A stretch of 25,123 nucleotides of DNA, taken from Welwitschia mirabilis. Its lineage: Eukaryota > Gnetophyta > Gnetopsida > Welwitschiales. The stretch is taken from positions 45,116,826-45,141,948 of the forward strand of contig JBOZIK010000001.1 of NCBI GenBank assembly GCA_051453625.1. Reading direction: 5' to 3'. A program made the translations under genes and the position numbers. The notes under the pieces were generated by a model. That model made no database searches. It worked only from the letters and a program-made list of their open reading frames with translations, and was not told where the DNA came from. This document shows positions 9,950 through 20,361 of the stretch, piece after piece. Position 1 is the stretch's first letter. The number at the start of each line of letters is the position of its first letter.

Positions 9950-10980
9950 AATCTAAATCACTATCTGATGGGGATCATTTAGGGAATCCCCTATTACTAG
10001 CTCCATGGGATGACTATATAGGTGGGGGATGAGAAAATACTATGGTAGATGATAATGTTAATACATGAGAGTAAGTTTATTCATGTTCATACATGCAAGT
10101 GTGCAATGAGTAAAGAAAGTCTTCAATAAGATATGTAGACTCTCTGGATCTAGTGGAGTAAGGACGAGGACCTATTTAAATTATTTATAGTGGTGCTCCT
10201 ACTCTGCATCTAGGTGATCTAGGAATAGGACCTACCTTAAAAGGATGCATCCATGCCAAAGTAGAGTAGTTAAGAGGCTAAGTGGACTTGAGAATAATTA
10301 CATTGTGCTATGAAATAGAAACTCTAAAGTTTTTACATAATGCCATAACCAAATCACCATATCATAATGTCCTATACTTGTACTATAAGGTATGCACTAA
10401 GAATTTAAAAATAATCATGGATGAATCTGCCTTTTGATGATTATATAACTAGTGTAGAAATATAAGCCCTACAAAGTAATAACATCTTTATAACCTTTTA
10501 AAGTTAGAGGAATATAATTAAAAATGAGGTTTAAAACATGGTATAGAGAAGTGACATGTTTAGTTGAAAAATCTATAGAGGATTCCCAGTCAAATTCAAC
10601 ATTATAGAGATCAAATACATGCCTAAATCACTAAGGATAATCAATGCTTGAGAAGGGTAAATCAGATACACCTCCATGTAGTATGTTAAGAACCTCTACT
10701 ATTACATCTAAATTGGCTCTAAATTCTATCCTTGAAATCATGGTTTTGATCATCGATTCTTTGATGAATATTATCTTAGCATTTGCATATAATGGCTTAA
10801 CAAATTAAAATATAACCTCAAGATAAGATGTCAGAAGTGGTTATTATGCCCTAGACTAGAAAATTTGCTTAATCGATAGGCATAATGTTTTACAAGATTA
10901 GTTGTCTATTATACATTCTCTAAGTGCAATCTTGGCTTTAAAGTCATTTTCAAAGTTCATTCTAAATTGTCTGTCCATTT
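9950..10980 (-). pseudogene. Post-pol reading frame of the Copia element, decayed
   Basis: From an ATG at 10977 one minus-strand frame can be followed for about 220 codons with a small number of stops. It gives MDRQFRMNFENDFKAKI, then KPLYANAKI, MISRIEFRANLDVIVEVLN, LHGGVSDLPFSSIDYP, VEFDWESS and LYHVLNLIFNYIPLTLKGY. After a frame change a Pro/Ser/Arg-rich tail follows (HPFKVGPIPRSPR and GPRPYSTRSRES, a partial repeat). The YAN..., then V.G.EF....DVI...L.I..GG layout resembles the 'putative plant transposon protein' family found in plant retroelements. Its role is not established and I do not assign one. It sits between RNase H and the 3' LTR, the place where SIRE-type elements carry an extra (env-like) frame. 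No signal peptide or clear membrane segment was seen. It could also be a separate nested insertion. Confidence 0.5.
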
Positions 10981-12054
10981 GGTTAAAAGTATTAATCTCT
11001 CTAGAAGAGGAATTTTTCACTTCCTTGCATTTGGCTATATGAGATAATTAGGGTGTCATTCTACACTCAATTAAAACTATTAGAATCATTGGGAAATAAA
11101 TGTTTTAGTAAAATATTGATACCAATAGTTACAAGATAGGAAATTAGCATTATTCAAAGCTATTTAAGTGTGCCAACATAGAGAAAATTAGACCATTTAC
11201 ATGTGATCATAATAAAATGCATGGATAGATTGAAAATCATACTAGTGAAGCATAATTAGAGTACAAATGATCACATAATGCACCCACACATTATTAAAAT
11301 TAAAATTTATTAAAAAATTTATTAATTTATTAAAATTAAAATATAAGCCAATGCAAAAATTAAAATTTATTAAAAAAATGATAAATAGTCATTTAGAAAT
11401 CAAAAAAATGATGTAAACAAGTTAGGATCTAGTCTAGTCTAGTATGATATAGATAAAAAACATGAGATCAATTTCTATTTCATGAAAAATGATAAAAGAT
11501 GAGGAAATAGATCAAAATGATAAGTAATAATGGTAGAATTTGGTCAAACTTCAAAATTTTAATGAGAATATATTAAAAACTTGATAAAATGAGAATAAAT
11601 AGCAAAAATTTAATCTTATGAACATTGAGCTTAACGAAACTGAAAAGGCAGAAAATGGAATTCTAATGCTTAAGGAAACTGTACAATAAAAGTGAATCCA
11701 CATCAACTGTTTATAGATTTTCTCATTTTTCATAGTAGTCAATCAAACTTTAGGATTGGACAACTAACTATTTCAACCTAAATATAAAAGCCTTAATAAG
11801 AAAAATCAATTTAGAAAGAATTATAGTTAACTATTTGAAATAAGTGGTCATCCAAAGATAAAGGGTAGTAGACTATTATGCAATTAACCTATGAATGACA
11901 GTGGATCGACCACCCAAGGTTAAATTTCAGAATTTGTAAAGAAGGAATAAGAAGGCACAATGAATAAATTTAGATGAAAGAATACTAGTATCCTTAAGAA
12001 ATAGATAATAGTTTCAAGAACATAAATATTTAGAAGGTTGGCTGAAGAAAAGTT
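10981..12054. other. Spacer between pol and the post-pol frame
   Basis: The minus-strand open frame at 11551-11742 has no recognisable motif. An AT-rich direct repeat lies at about 11292-11382. Otherwise nothing is recognised. Confidence 0.4.
11292..11382. repeat. AT-rich tandem repeat
   Basis: The unit ATTAAAATTAAAATTTATTA recurs in whole or in part about three times, with one non-repeat interruption (AAGCCAATGC). It is simple A/T sequence grown by slippage. Confidence 0.6.
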
Positions 12055-12989
12055 TAAGGACAAGATCTAGGGTTCAAGGATTTGCAAAGAAATTAAAATC
12101 AATCTTATAAAAGAGGCCTTGTAAAGGCGTCATCAAGTTATTAGTTAGTAGGACATGTTCAAAAATAATATCTTTATATTTCACATGATCCTTAATAAAG
12201 TGATATCTAATTCCTATGTACTTATTTTTTACAGTGTAAGAGTGGATTATTTGAAATATTTATGAAATTAAAATTGTTAGAAAAAATAGGGGTATTGATT
12301 TAATAAATGTCAAAATCATTTAGCACATAATGATCCCACAAGACTTATGCACTACAAATATGAGTAATAACATATTCTACTTCATCAATGGACAAAGAAA
12401 TAAAGGTCTATTTCTTACTAACCCCCTCATAAGAAAATCTCCAAAAAAAGCAATAGTAATGACTAGTAATTTTCTTATCATATCTCGACCCAACCCAATC
12501 AACATCATATAAGGTAGAAAATTCAATAGAAACTTAGATACCATAATTAAGTATACCTCTAACATGCCTAAGAATTCTTTTAATTTCTTTAATACAAGAT
12601 TATTTATGTTTAGATTGGTACTTGATACAAAGTCCTATCACAAAGGTAATATTATATTAGTTGGCAATGAGGTAGAGTAGGATTTTAATCATGCTTTTAT
12701 ATAGTTTTTAATCCAGATCCTTTCCATTTTCATCAATGTCAATCTTGGTATTTATTCCTATTAGTGTGGATATAGGGTTGTAATTGTTCATACTGGACTT
12801 CTTCATGAATTTCCTTGCAAATCTTTATTATGATAAAAATACACCATCTTTTATTTAATAGATCTGCAATCAATTATTCTGCAATCCTAAGTATATCTCA
12901 AGCTTATTAAAATGGCTCATTTAAAAATGTTTAGTTACAATATTGGCAAAATCATAAGACATAGAATCTATGGTAGAACCAAATATTAT

Positions 12990-13001
12990 ATAATCAACAT
13001 A
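12990..13001 (-). other. Reverse transcriptase active site, mutated
   Basis: The codons read Tyr-Val-Asp-Tyr where Copia RTs have Tyr-Val-Asp-Asp. The flanks (I before; IIFGST after) fix the alignment. The second Asp is needed for metal binding, so catalysis is lost. GAT to TAT is a transversion, unlike most changes here. Confidence 0.8.
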
Positions 13002-14994
13002 GATTTAAATAAATAAAAATTTATATATGATCCTTTTAGCAAATGAGATCTTGTTGATTTTTCCACTAACAAAATCATGCTTCATAAGTGAAGAAGTTGA
13101 CATTTCATAACATGCTCTAATTACTTTCTTAATCTTATATGAAGATTTCTTCAACCTATAAACATGGTTAGGAGATCCTAGTTTTTCAAAACTAGTATGT
13201 TGTTTTATGAAAATCAAATCATTCACTGTACCATTTGGAAAATCACTTATCACATCCGTTTGATAAATTTTAAAGTTAAAATAACATGAAAGTACAAGAA
13301 AAATATGAATAGATTTTAATCTAGTTATAGGTTCATAAGTTTCATCAAAGTCAATGCCTTCCATTTGAGTGTATCCTTGTGCTATAATCTTGCTCTTTTT
13401 CTTATAACTTGAGATTTCTCATTTAACTTGTTCTTAAATATCCATTTTGTTTCTATGACATTATGATCATTAGATCTAGGAAAAAATTCTCAAACATCAT
13501 CTTGTTTAATTTTTACAAACATTTTACATTTTAAAATTAGACATAAAATACATTTAGCACAAATTAAACTTGTAGTCTTAACCTTGGCAAACACATTTTG
13601 AATTACTAATTATATAGATGAGTCCTTGGACATAATGTGTTTTTATGTTTTTCTTGATTATAACTTCAAGAAGAAGTTTTGAAAGAATGATGTGGATTTC
13701 AAAAGATGAAATATAGGTTTGGCCATTTGATTAGATTCTTTTTGAAATTAAATCTATACTTTTATCTTCATTATTATTTATATCATTACCTTTTTCTATT
13801 CTTACATGCACAAATTCTTTAGCTCTTTCTAGATCATAACTGTAAACTCTATAGGCTTTACTTGTTGTAAAATATCTAAGAAAAATGGGTTCTAAATACT
13901 TTGAGTCAAGTTTATTTACGAGTCTAATATTCTTTAGAATATAGCATTTACTACTAAATATTTTAAAGTATGATTTATTTGATCTTTTTCCTTTCCACAT
14001 ATCATAAGGCGTTTTGATAGTACTAAGTCTATAAAAAGCTCTATTGAAGACATAACAAGTTGTGTTGAAAGATTCAGCTCAAAATCGTTGAGCTATTTGC
14101 TTTTCTTAAAGCATGATTTTAGTCATTTCTTAAATAAATATGTTCTTATTTTCTACTAATCCATTTTGTTAAAGGGTCCTAAGGGTAGAAACCTCATGGG
14201 GAACTCCTATTTGTTTACATCACTCTTTAGAAAATTCATTTTCAAGTTTCCCTTCATAATTATTTCTAATTTTATTTATGTTATAACTAGTTTCATTTTC
14301 TAATCTTCTATACAAGACTTGAAATTTCTTAAATTCTTTCTTCTTATGCCTTAGTAATAATACGAAATAAAATCTACAAATGTCATCAATAATTAAAAGT
14401 ACATATTGTTTTTCACCAAGACTCTCTACATAAGTAGGACCTACAACATTAAGATGAAGAAGAACTAAGGATTGATGAGAAGAAACTTGATCAGATTGAA
14501 AGAAACTCTTTCTTGTTTTCTTTCTTGATTGATAAACATGAAAAATATTATTTTCTACTTTACTAAATGTAGGAATACCTCTAATTAAATCATGTTTTTA
14601 GGTTTTTTATAAATATTTTTATAATTAACATGACCTAAGTATTTATTCCAAATTCTACTTTTATTAGAAGCAACATAAGATAAATACTTATTTTCTAATC
14701 CTTGTCTAATCGAATAAAAATTTTCATCTCTATCATTAACTAAAATAAAATTTTCCTACTTATCTAAAACATGATAATTAAAAGTACAACATAAGACATA
14801 CATATCTTTATTACGAATTTGGATAATGCTAATGAGGTTGTGTAATAAACCATTGATGTAGAGGACATTGTGAAGAGCTGGAAAGTTTTTTCAATTGATT
14901 GTGATAATACCTTCCATCATTGCCTTACCATTTTCTCCAAATATCATTTCACCTTGATTATACTTTTTCAACTTTGTGAACAAATTTGTATTTC

Positions 14995-15021
14995 TGTCAT
15001 ATGTCTTGAACATTCACTATC
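14995..15021 (-). other. Aspartic protease motif, mutated
   Basis: The residues D-S-E-C-S-R-H-M-T align with the D-S-G-C-S-R-H-M-T motif of Copia proteases. Gly to Glu is a G-to-A change, and an in-frame TAG just upstream replaces a Trp (TGG). Confidence 0.8.
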
Positions 15022-15178
15022 AAAATGCTAATGCACATCATTAGTAGTAGATAAAGCTATATGATTTAAAAGACTCTTATGACTTTTTCACAACTCTATT
15101 TAACATTAATATTTATCCTTTCTTTACAAAATAAAAATCAATAAGAGTATCAAATCTAAAAAAGGTGTTATTGATATA

Positions 15179-15220
15179 ACAATTAATTCTAATGTGACCA
15201 AACTTATTGCAAAAATGACA
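15179..15220 (-). other. Intact CCHC zinc knuckle
   Basis: The fourteen codons C-H-F-C-N-K-F-G-H-I-R-I-N-C satisfy CX2CX4HX4C exactly. This is the RNA-binding knuckle near the gag C-terminus, and all four zinc ligands survive here, unlike in the outer gag. Confidence 0.9.
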
Positions 15221-16018
15221 TGTAATATATTTATTAATTTATTAATCTTTTTAGTGCATTCAATGTCTTTAACATAAGGTTGAACATCAAGTGATTTGAA
15301 GTTTTAGAATACAAGAACCTTACCATTAAATATTGAAGAGGATTTTTTTGAGGAAGTAGACACAAAAGAGGAAGAAAAAGGTGAAATATATTTTGAGCCA
15401 CCTTTGTTACCCAATGCTCTTTCCTTGAATAGCATAGTCCTAAATGATTTGTTACCTATAGAAGAATTCAAAATAATTTTACTCAAATTATTAGTTTTTA
15501 AAAGTAAAATCTCATATTATAACTCTCTTTCTCTTGAGATCTCTTAAAGACTTTTGGTATTCTTCTTAATGTAGGCTGCTTGTTCCCTAAAGTTCTTTTA
15601 TAAGCTTTAACTTTAATTTTAAGTTTTTCTTTTCTCATTTAACTTGTGTTGGATGCTTATTTAATTGAATGTTTTCCTTTAACATACTTTTTATCTCCTC
15701 ATAATGTTCTTGGTATAGCTTTATTATATATTCTTTTTATTTATCATTCTCACTTTTTAAATCTTCTTTATTATCTTCTATTGTATTATTATATCAACAC
15801 CATTAATGTCGAACTAATCCTATCCATTACTTTCTTCATTAGTTGTAAGACTTAACACATTCTCTAATACTAACTCATGTAAGTTACTTAAATCAAATTT
15901 AAAACCATAATTAACCTTTGTAATGAGTGCTAGTAAATGCTATACGAGGAAGTGTCTTATTACTAGAAGCATCTTCACAATCTGAATCATCACTATCCTA
16001 AGTGGACACATTGCTCTT

Positions 16019-16042
16019 TTCTTTCTTTCTTTCTTTCTTTTT
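16019..16042. repeat. (CTTT)n microsatellite
   Basis: About five CTTT units followed by a T run, within the decayed gag. Confidence 0.9.
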
Positions 16043-17043
16043 TTTAGGGATTCCTAAATGCATTCTTCTTGTATTTGTTTAAAACTCAATGACATGTGAC
16101 CAAATCCTTTACTAACATAGCATCAAGTGCTCCTTCTTTTGAGTTACCCTTTGATCTTGAAGATGAAGTTCCCAGATCCCTCATCTTTTTTTATGTTTTA
16201 CATGTAAATATCTTCTTAAAAGTTTTTGTAAATAGGGCTAATTTTTCATCCTTATTAGAATCAGAATTGAAAAATGAACAACTAGTAGATTCAACATTTT
16301 TATTTCTAGAAGGAGGGATTTGATTTGCATTTAAAGACATATATATATCTTTGTTACCTTTTAAAGATGTCATAATTCAAAGGTTAAGATATCACTTGCC
16401 GATTCTTCAAGCTTGATCTTCTTAATAGTTTTTACATCTTTAATGGATAATACCTTGTTCTCCTAGGCCTTGAGAAGTAATCTTAGAATCGTCTTAACTA
16501 TTTGACTTGTCTTCAAAGGTTCTTCAAGTTCCCATAGCCTATTGACAATGTTTATTAGTTTATTGTTGAAATTTGTAAATGTCTTATCTTCTTACATCTA
16601 GATTTGTTTAAATTATGTCATCAACATTTACTTCTCTATCTTTTCTAATTAACTTATTTCTATATAAGTCACTTATATAAAATCTCAAATATCATTAGTA
16701 GCAATAACATTTCTTAGTTTTCTACATTGTGACTATAACTTAAAGCATTTATAACTTTCTTATTAAGCATGCTTTATATTTATCAACACCTTTTCATTTA
16801 CTCTTTGACTTGCTCACAAATGTTATAACATTATTAATTACTTGTGATTCCATGGAAGGTTGAAATCCTTGCTTAACAACATTTTAATAATCAAAGCTCA
16901 TGGCTTTAATAAAAACTTGCATTCTTATCTTTTAAAGTTCATAGTTGTCACTACTAAAGTAGAAAGGATAATTAATTAATTTACCTTCCATCTTTAGAAA
17001 TATATTGAATGTTTAAAAACAAGAAAAAGATACCTAAATTAAA

Positions 17044-17055
17044 GCTTTGATATCA
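17044..17055 (-). other. Primer binding site, tRNA-Met type
   Basis: The element strand reads TGATATCAAAGC, against the TGGTATCAGAGC complementary to initiator tRNA-Met used by most plant Copia elements. Ten of 12 bases agree, and both differences are G to A. It lies between the 5' LTR and gag, as required. Confidence 0.85.
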
Positions 17056-17510
17056 ATTTATAAGATTACCTATTCTAGAGGGAAGAGGTGAATAGAATAG
17101 CTAACATAATTTTGGTAACTTTAAAGTTTACTCTTTGAAGAAATAATGCAATTAATCTAGTAAAATAAACTATAATTAGTTTTACTAAAACTCTAATTAT
17201 AATTCATGCAAATGATAATTTAGTTCTATGAAATTTACAAAAAATTAAGAACATAAGAGACTAATGTAAAGAAAACAAGTCTACTTTCCTTTATCTCGTG
17301 TGTATTCTCTAGTCATACTCTATAGGACTTTATGCTAACCATCCACTAATACAATAATAATCCTCAATGAGTAACACAAGCTCTAATTTACTTGCTTACA
17401 TAGTGATGTTCTCTTTTTTAAGAAGAGAAAATATAAAGAGTGAGTATGAGAGAGTTTACAAGATCTTTGGAAAGATTAAAAAAAGATCAAAATAATTTTA
17501 ATGGCTTTTA

Positions 17511-17519
17511 TATTTATAA
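17511..17519 (-). promoter_or_regulatory. LTR TATA box
   Basis: The element strand reads TTATAAATA at the position matching the box at 8595-8604 in the other LTR. Transcription would run leftwards into gag. Confidence 0.6.
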
Positions 17520-18012
17520 CAAATGAAATATAGTTTTTGATTATAATTATGATGTTTTAAATGAGTATTGAGGTTTCAAAATGATTTGTTTTCTTTCTAA
17601 TAAAACTTTATATAGTTATTTGTATTCTTTAAACGACTGTAATTTTATTGATCGTTGAACTAATAGTCAAACACTTTAAGGACATAAACAATCCCTTATG
17701 ATATAATATGGAAGATTACTTTGGATGATTAAGCCCTTAAGGTGCCTAATCAACCCATTATAAAACATTAATTTCTTAGGTAATTGAGCTCTGAACAGTG
17801 TTGATTGACTACAAGAATCATGTTCATTTACTTTATACTAGGTGGTAGACCTCCAAGTTTTGCTAGGTTTTCACAAAGATCAATCTCTAAAATGTACTAG
17901 TTACTCATAAAATTATGAAAGATAATTTTGATTTAGGCAATTGACCCTTTGATAAAGATTGGTTGACTATACTCTGGAATTATATAATGTTTGTTGATCT
18001 TAACGCATGATT

Positions 18013-19303
18013 TGTGTATAGTAATAAATTTGATTTAACTAAGTAAAACACTTAGTATCATTCTTTCACAAGGATATATGTGGTAACTTTTACAAAAGGG
18101 ACCTGATTATTACAACTTGCAATGAAAAGGAAAACAAAATGAAAACTGAAATTTTAGAAGAAAGTGACCTTTGATTGGAAACATAAGGAAACAAAAATTT
18201 TCCAAGGATCTAGCCAATTTATCCAACTCTCTACCTTTGCTTCAATGATTTTTTTAATCTTAAACTTAATAATTAAGTAAGCTCCACTTAAAAATTACTA
18301 ATGCTAAACAAATTATGCAATAATAATAAAAGGTAAAAACCTATTTAAGAATTAGTCCTACCTAAATATTGCTAATGCTAAATGAATTATGCAATAACAA
18401 TAAAAGGATTAAAACTAATTTTATAACTAGTTGTACCTAAATATTATCAATATCAAATGACTTTATGCATTAATTATGAAAGGGTTTGAACTAATTCTTT
18501 TATTAAAACTGAAATAGATATACATTACATTAATTGAAGATAGAGGTAAAGAACAGAAATGTCTTAACTAGTCTTGGATCATTCTATCCTCAAGAAAGGT
18601 TATTAGAGTTCCATGACATTATAGACTTTAATTCTTTCCCATATTAAGCCAACTAAAAGATGTCCACAATGGGCACTCAAGACCCTTTGATAAATGACAA
18701 GATGCTTTAAGAGATTCATCACAATTGTGTTAGGTGTTGTTATTATGCATTAAGTGGAAAATTACATAACGAAAATTAATTAAGGATGGTTACATAAGAA
18801 GGAAGTTACAAGTCTTTCGCATGTAGCCATAAGGAAAGGTTCTTTGTCTTCTTGTGAAAAAACGGGGATGATGTGTTCTTTGACTACTAATGATGCTGCC
18901 AGCAAATACCATGTCATGTATCTTCCATATGATCATCCTCATTATGCCACATGTTTCTTTGACATGTCATTTTATACTTCCACCATGTGTTATCAGGTTT
19001 AAAGATTTACTTTGGATTAATTTTGACTTAGTCCATGAGTTATTTGTGATTAATTTACCTAGTTAATAAAGGAACGTACATGCAAAACCAACATTTAGCA
19101 TTGGAATTTCTTTAGATTTGTCATTATTCTTCATAATATAGCAAGAAACTTGCCAATGTTATAAAAAACTCATATTTACATGAAAACATGATAAAAAGAG
19201 TAGAGGACATTAATATGTGATAAAACATTGTGTTTTAATGTTTTTCCCTATGCTAAATTAATCAATTATACTTGCTTAAATGTCAATTTTTACATGTAAA
19301 TAA
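18013..19303 (-). mobile_element. Family-B solo LTR nested in the Copia 5' LTR
   Basis: The flanking Copia LTR sequence stops near ACGCATGATTT and resumes near ATGCACATCTT. The intact 3' LTR has TGCACAAGTT at that place, so roughly 1.29 kb was inserted. The insert begins TGTGTATAG and shares CTTAGTATCATTCTTTCA (18047-18070) and a later AATTTATCC block at near-constant offset with 20898 onward. No internal coding region is present, so it reads as a solo LTR. Minus orientation is inferred from the TATA box of its sister copy. Exact ends and target duplication are blurred. Confidence 0.6.
18294..18505. repeat. Three tandem copies of a ~75-bp unit
   Basis: Units start at 18294, 18368 and 18443 (74 and 75 bp apart). 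Each begins ATTxxTAATxxTAAA, contains ATTATGCAATAA...AAAAGG and ends near CCTAAAT. The third is the most diverged. They lie inside the nested family-B LTR and are not obvious in its sister copy at 20898. Confidence 0.75.
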
Positions 19304-19476
19304 TGCACATCTTGGTTAGATTCTTATCCATCAATTGTAAGTGCCTTAAGTCCCTTTATTGAATATTTCTAATTTCTATTCCAAGTCCTTCATATACGTC
19401 CTACACAAATATCATTTTAGTAAATAATTAAATCAATATTTGACTTGTCATCAATTAATACTTGGGAGATGTAACA

Positions 19477-19766
19477 AATTATTTTATTTGGAGTCATGTA
19501 CGTGGACATCCTTCTTTTACTTAACCAAGTTTTTCTTTCCTTTAGTTTTGTGAAATACTCATAAATAGCATTTATAGTAGTCTCCATGGGAGTTTAGTAT
19601 CATATTTAATAGTCTATCATACTTTATACTTGAGAGACTATAAGTATACCAACTTCTTCATATTCCAATAGGCGTATTTTGTTACATTGAAGAGTGGAGA
19701 TCTAGTAGTTCAAAAGCCCCTTTATAGAATTTCATTCAAGGGTTTTATGGCTTTTCATAAGTACTA
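19477..19766 (-). pseudogene. Outer Copia element: gag, N-terminal part
   Basis: Minus-strand translation gives SPLFNVTKYAYWNMKKL, then SLKYKVW with stops. This is the PLFxGTNYAYWKxRMxxYL...VW N-terminal block of Copia UBN2 gag. It starts about 60 bp after the primer binding site, as gag should. It breaks off at the edge of the SIRE-like insertion, and the next part of gag (LYYVLFLKEF...TYEGT) begins at 8130 on the other side. Confidence 0.75.
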
Positions 19767-19778
19767 GCTCTAACACCA
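19767..19778 (-). other. Primer binding site of the outer Copia element
   Basis: The element strand reads TGGTGTTAGAGC against the standard TGGTATCAGAGC, 10 of 12 matching. It is followed on the upstream side by a five-base spacer and then the CA end of an LTR at 19784. Confidence 0.85.
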
Positions 19779-20292
19779 CTTAATGTTAATTAAACTTAGT
19801 GGGACGAGTGAATGAATTTCAAATAAAAACTTTTATTGTAAACAAAACTTAAGAGTAGTAAAAATTAAGAACATGTAAAATGAAATGGAAACTCTTACTG
19901 ATTTAATATGGTTTTCCAATCTAGCTACTCAACACTTGAAGGGTTGAATCTATTACACCTCTAAATCTTTACAAATTATCAAAAGCATTATGACTTATGG
20001 CTTATTAGCAACCTCACAAATGTAGTTTCAAGAGTCTTACCTAAGATTCAAAAATAAAATACAAGTATTTTTCTTAAGAACATATCACAATGTATTACCT
20101 AACACATTACAAATTAGAAATCCAACTTGGATCTAGTAACATGAAATCCTCATACAGATAAAATACAAGTAAATATAATATGTAAAACTATAAATATTCT
20201 TGTATAACCATATGTCCACCTTTGAGTACAAATGTAATAAATAAAAATGACAAGCTTGAAATAATAGAGAATGAATGTAAGAAAAATATATA

Positions 20293-20310
20293 TTTCTTAC
20301 TAGTAAGAAA
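20293..20310. other. Perfect 18-bp palindrome near the outer LTR promoter
   Basis: TTTCTTACTAGTAAGAAA is its own reverse complement. It lies about 20-50 bp downstream of the TATA-like box on the element strand, where transcription would be expected to start. Confidence 0.7.
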
Positions 20311-20330
20311 AAGAGATGAGATGAAAAATG

Positions 20331-20340
20331 TATTTATACC
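20331..20340 (-). promoter_or_regulatory. TATA-like box of the outer LTR
   Basis: The element strand reads GGTATAAATA. It is the best match in this LTR and correctly oriented for transcription towards the primer binding site. Confidence 0.45.
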
Positions 20341-20361
20341 TCCTTCTTCTTCTTCTTCTTT
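20341..20361. repeat. (CTT)n microsatellite
   Basis: About six CTT units directly beside the TATA-like box. Confidence 0.9.

Larger units (their letters stand above)
12055..15030 (-). pseudogene. Copia pol: protease, integrase, reverse transcriptase, RNase H
   Basis: The polyprotein cuts itself, inserts the DNA copy and copies RNA into DNA. Protease: HFDSECSRHMT (14995-15021), then TKLKKYNQGEMIFGENGK and NVLYINGLLHNLISI. Gag-pre-integrase: RIWNKYLGHVNYKN. Integrase: VVGPTYVESLGEKQYVLLI, IDDICRFYFVLLLRHK and, after 14000, MWKGKRSNKSYFKIFSSKCY. RT: MEGIDFDETYEPITRLKS, FKIYQTDV and LKKSSYKIKKVIRACYE (13364-13005), then IYVDYIIFGSTIDSM; the catalytic YVDD is YVDY. RNase H: LYDVDWVGS, SLSIDEVEYV and the end DAFTRPL then FLCKSLNPRSCP. 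The domains are complete in order and the total length is near normal. Active-site changes (DSG to DSE, YVDD to YVDY), many stops and several frameshifts show it is dead. Confidence 0.92.
15179..16990 (-). pseudogene. Copia gag (UBN2 type) with CCHC zinc knuckle
   Basis: Gag builds the virus-like particle and binds the element RNA. Minus-strand segments in order: LQKIRMQVFIKAM (the NYxxWKIRMxAFI motif at the N-terminus), VVKQGFQPSME, KYKACL, INIVN followed by LWELEEPLKTSQIVKTILRL (the LGE...IV.KILRSLP block), a KIKLEESASDILTFEL-like block, SLNANQIP, and SNKDEKLALFTKTFKKIF (the ALF.R.F.KF motif). Then come LFKERALGNKGGSKYISP and the knuckle at 15179-15220. The span of about 600 codons suits SIRE-type gag. 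Stops such as TGG to TAG and several frameshifts break it. It ends just before the protease, from which it was presumably separated by processing. Confidence 0.85.
8131..19476 (-). mobile_element. Ty1/Copia LTR retrotransposon, SIRE/Maximus-like, decayed, with a nested LTR
   Basis: In reading direction: 5' LTR (19476-17056), Met-type primer binding site (17055-17044), gag (about 16990-15179), pol in Copia order protease-integrase-RT-RNase H (about 15030-12055), a post-pol frame (about 10980-9950), a faint polypurine tract and a 3' LTR (9264-8131). The two LTRs align end to end; the 5' LTR is 2421 bp against 1134 bp. The 1287-bp excess is the nested family-B LTR. Without it the element is about 10 kb. 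An LTR of about 1.1 kb, a long gag and about 2.8 kb between pol and the 3' LTR fit the SIRE/Maximus lineage, but only a tree of the RT would prove it. No clear 5-bp target duplication was found (TGCAT on the left, AATTA on the right). Every coding part has stops and shifts, so it is not autonomous. Confidence 0.85.
17056..19476 (-). repeat. 5' LTR of the SIRE-like Copia element, interrupted
   Basis: 17056-18012 and about 19304-19476 together match the 3' LTR at 8131-9264. The right end reads GGGAGATGTAACA against GGAGATACAACA. About 1.29 kb of unrelated sequence interrupts the match at a TGCAC-like site. A TATA-like box survives at 17511-17519. Confidence 0.85.

Noticed and set aside
16096-16323. 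75-codon plus-strand open frame
   Set aside because: It lies antisense to the well-supported Copia gag and is its shadow.
8126-19481. Target-site duplication of the SIRE-like element
   Set aside because: The five bases outside each LTR are TGCAT and AATTA, not a match. The duplication has decayed or the ends are off by a few bases.
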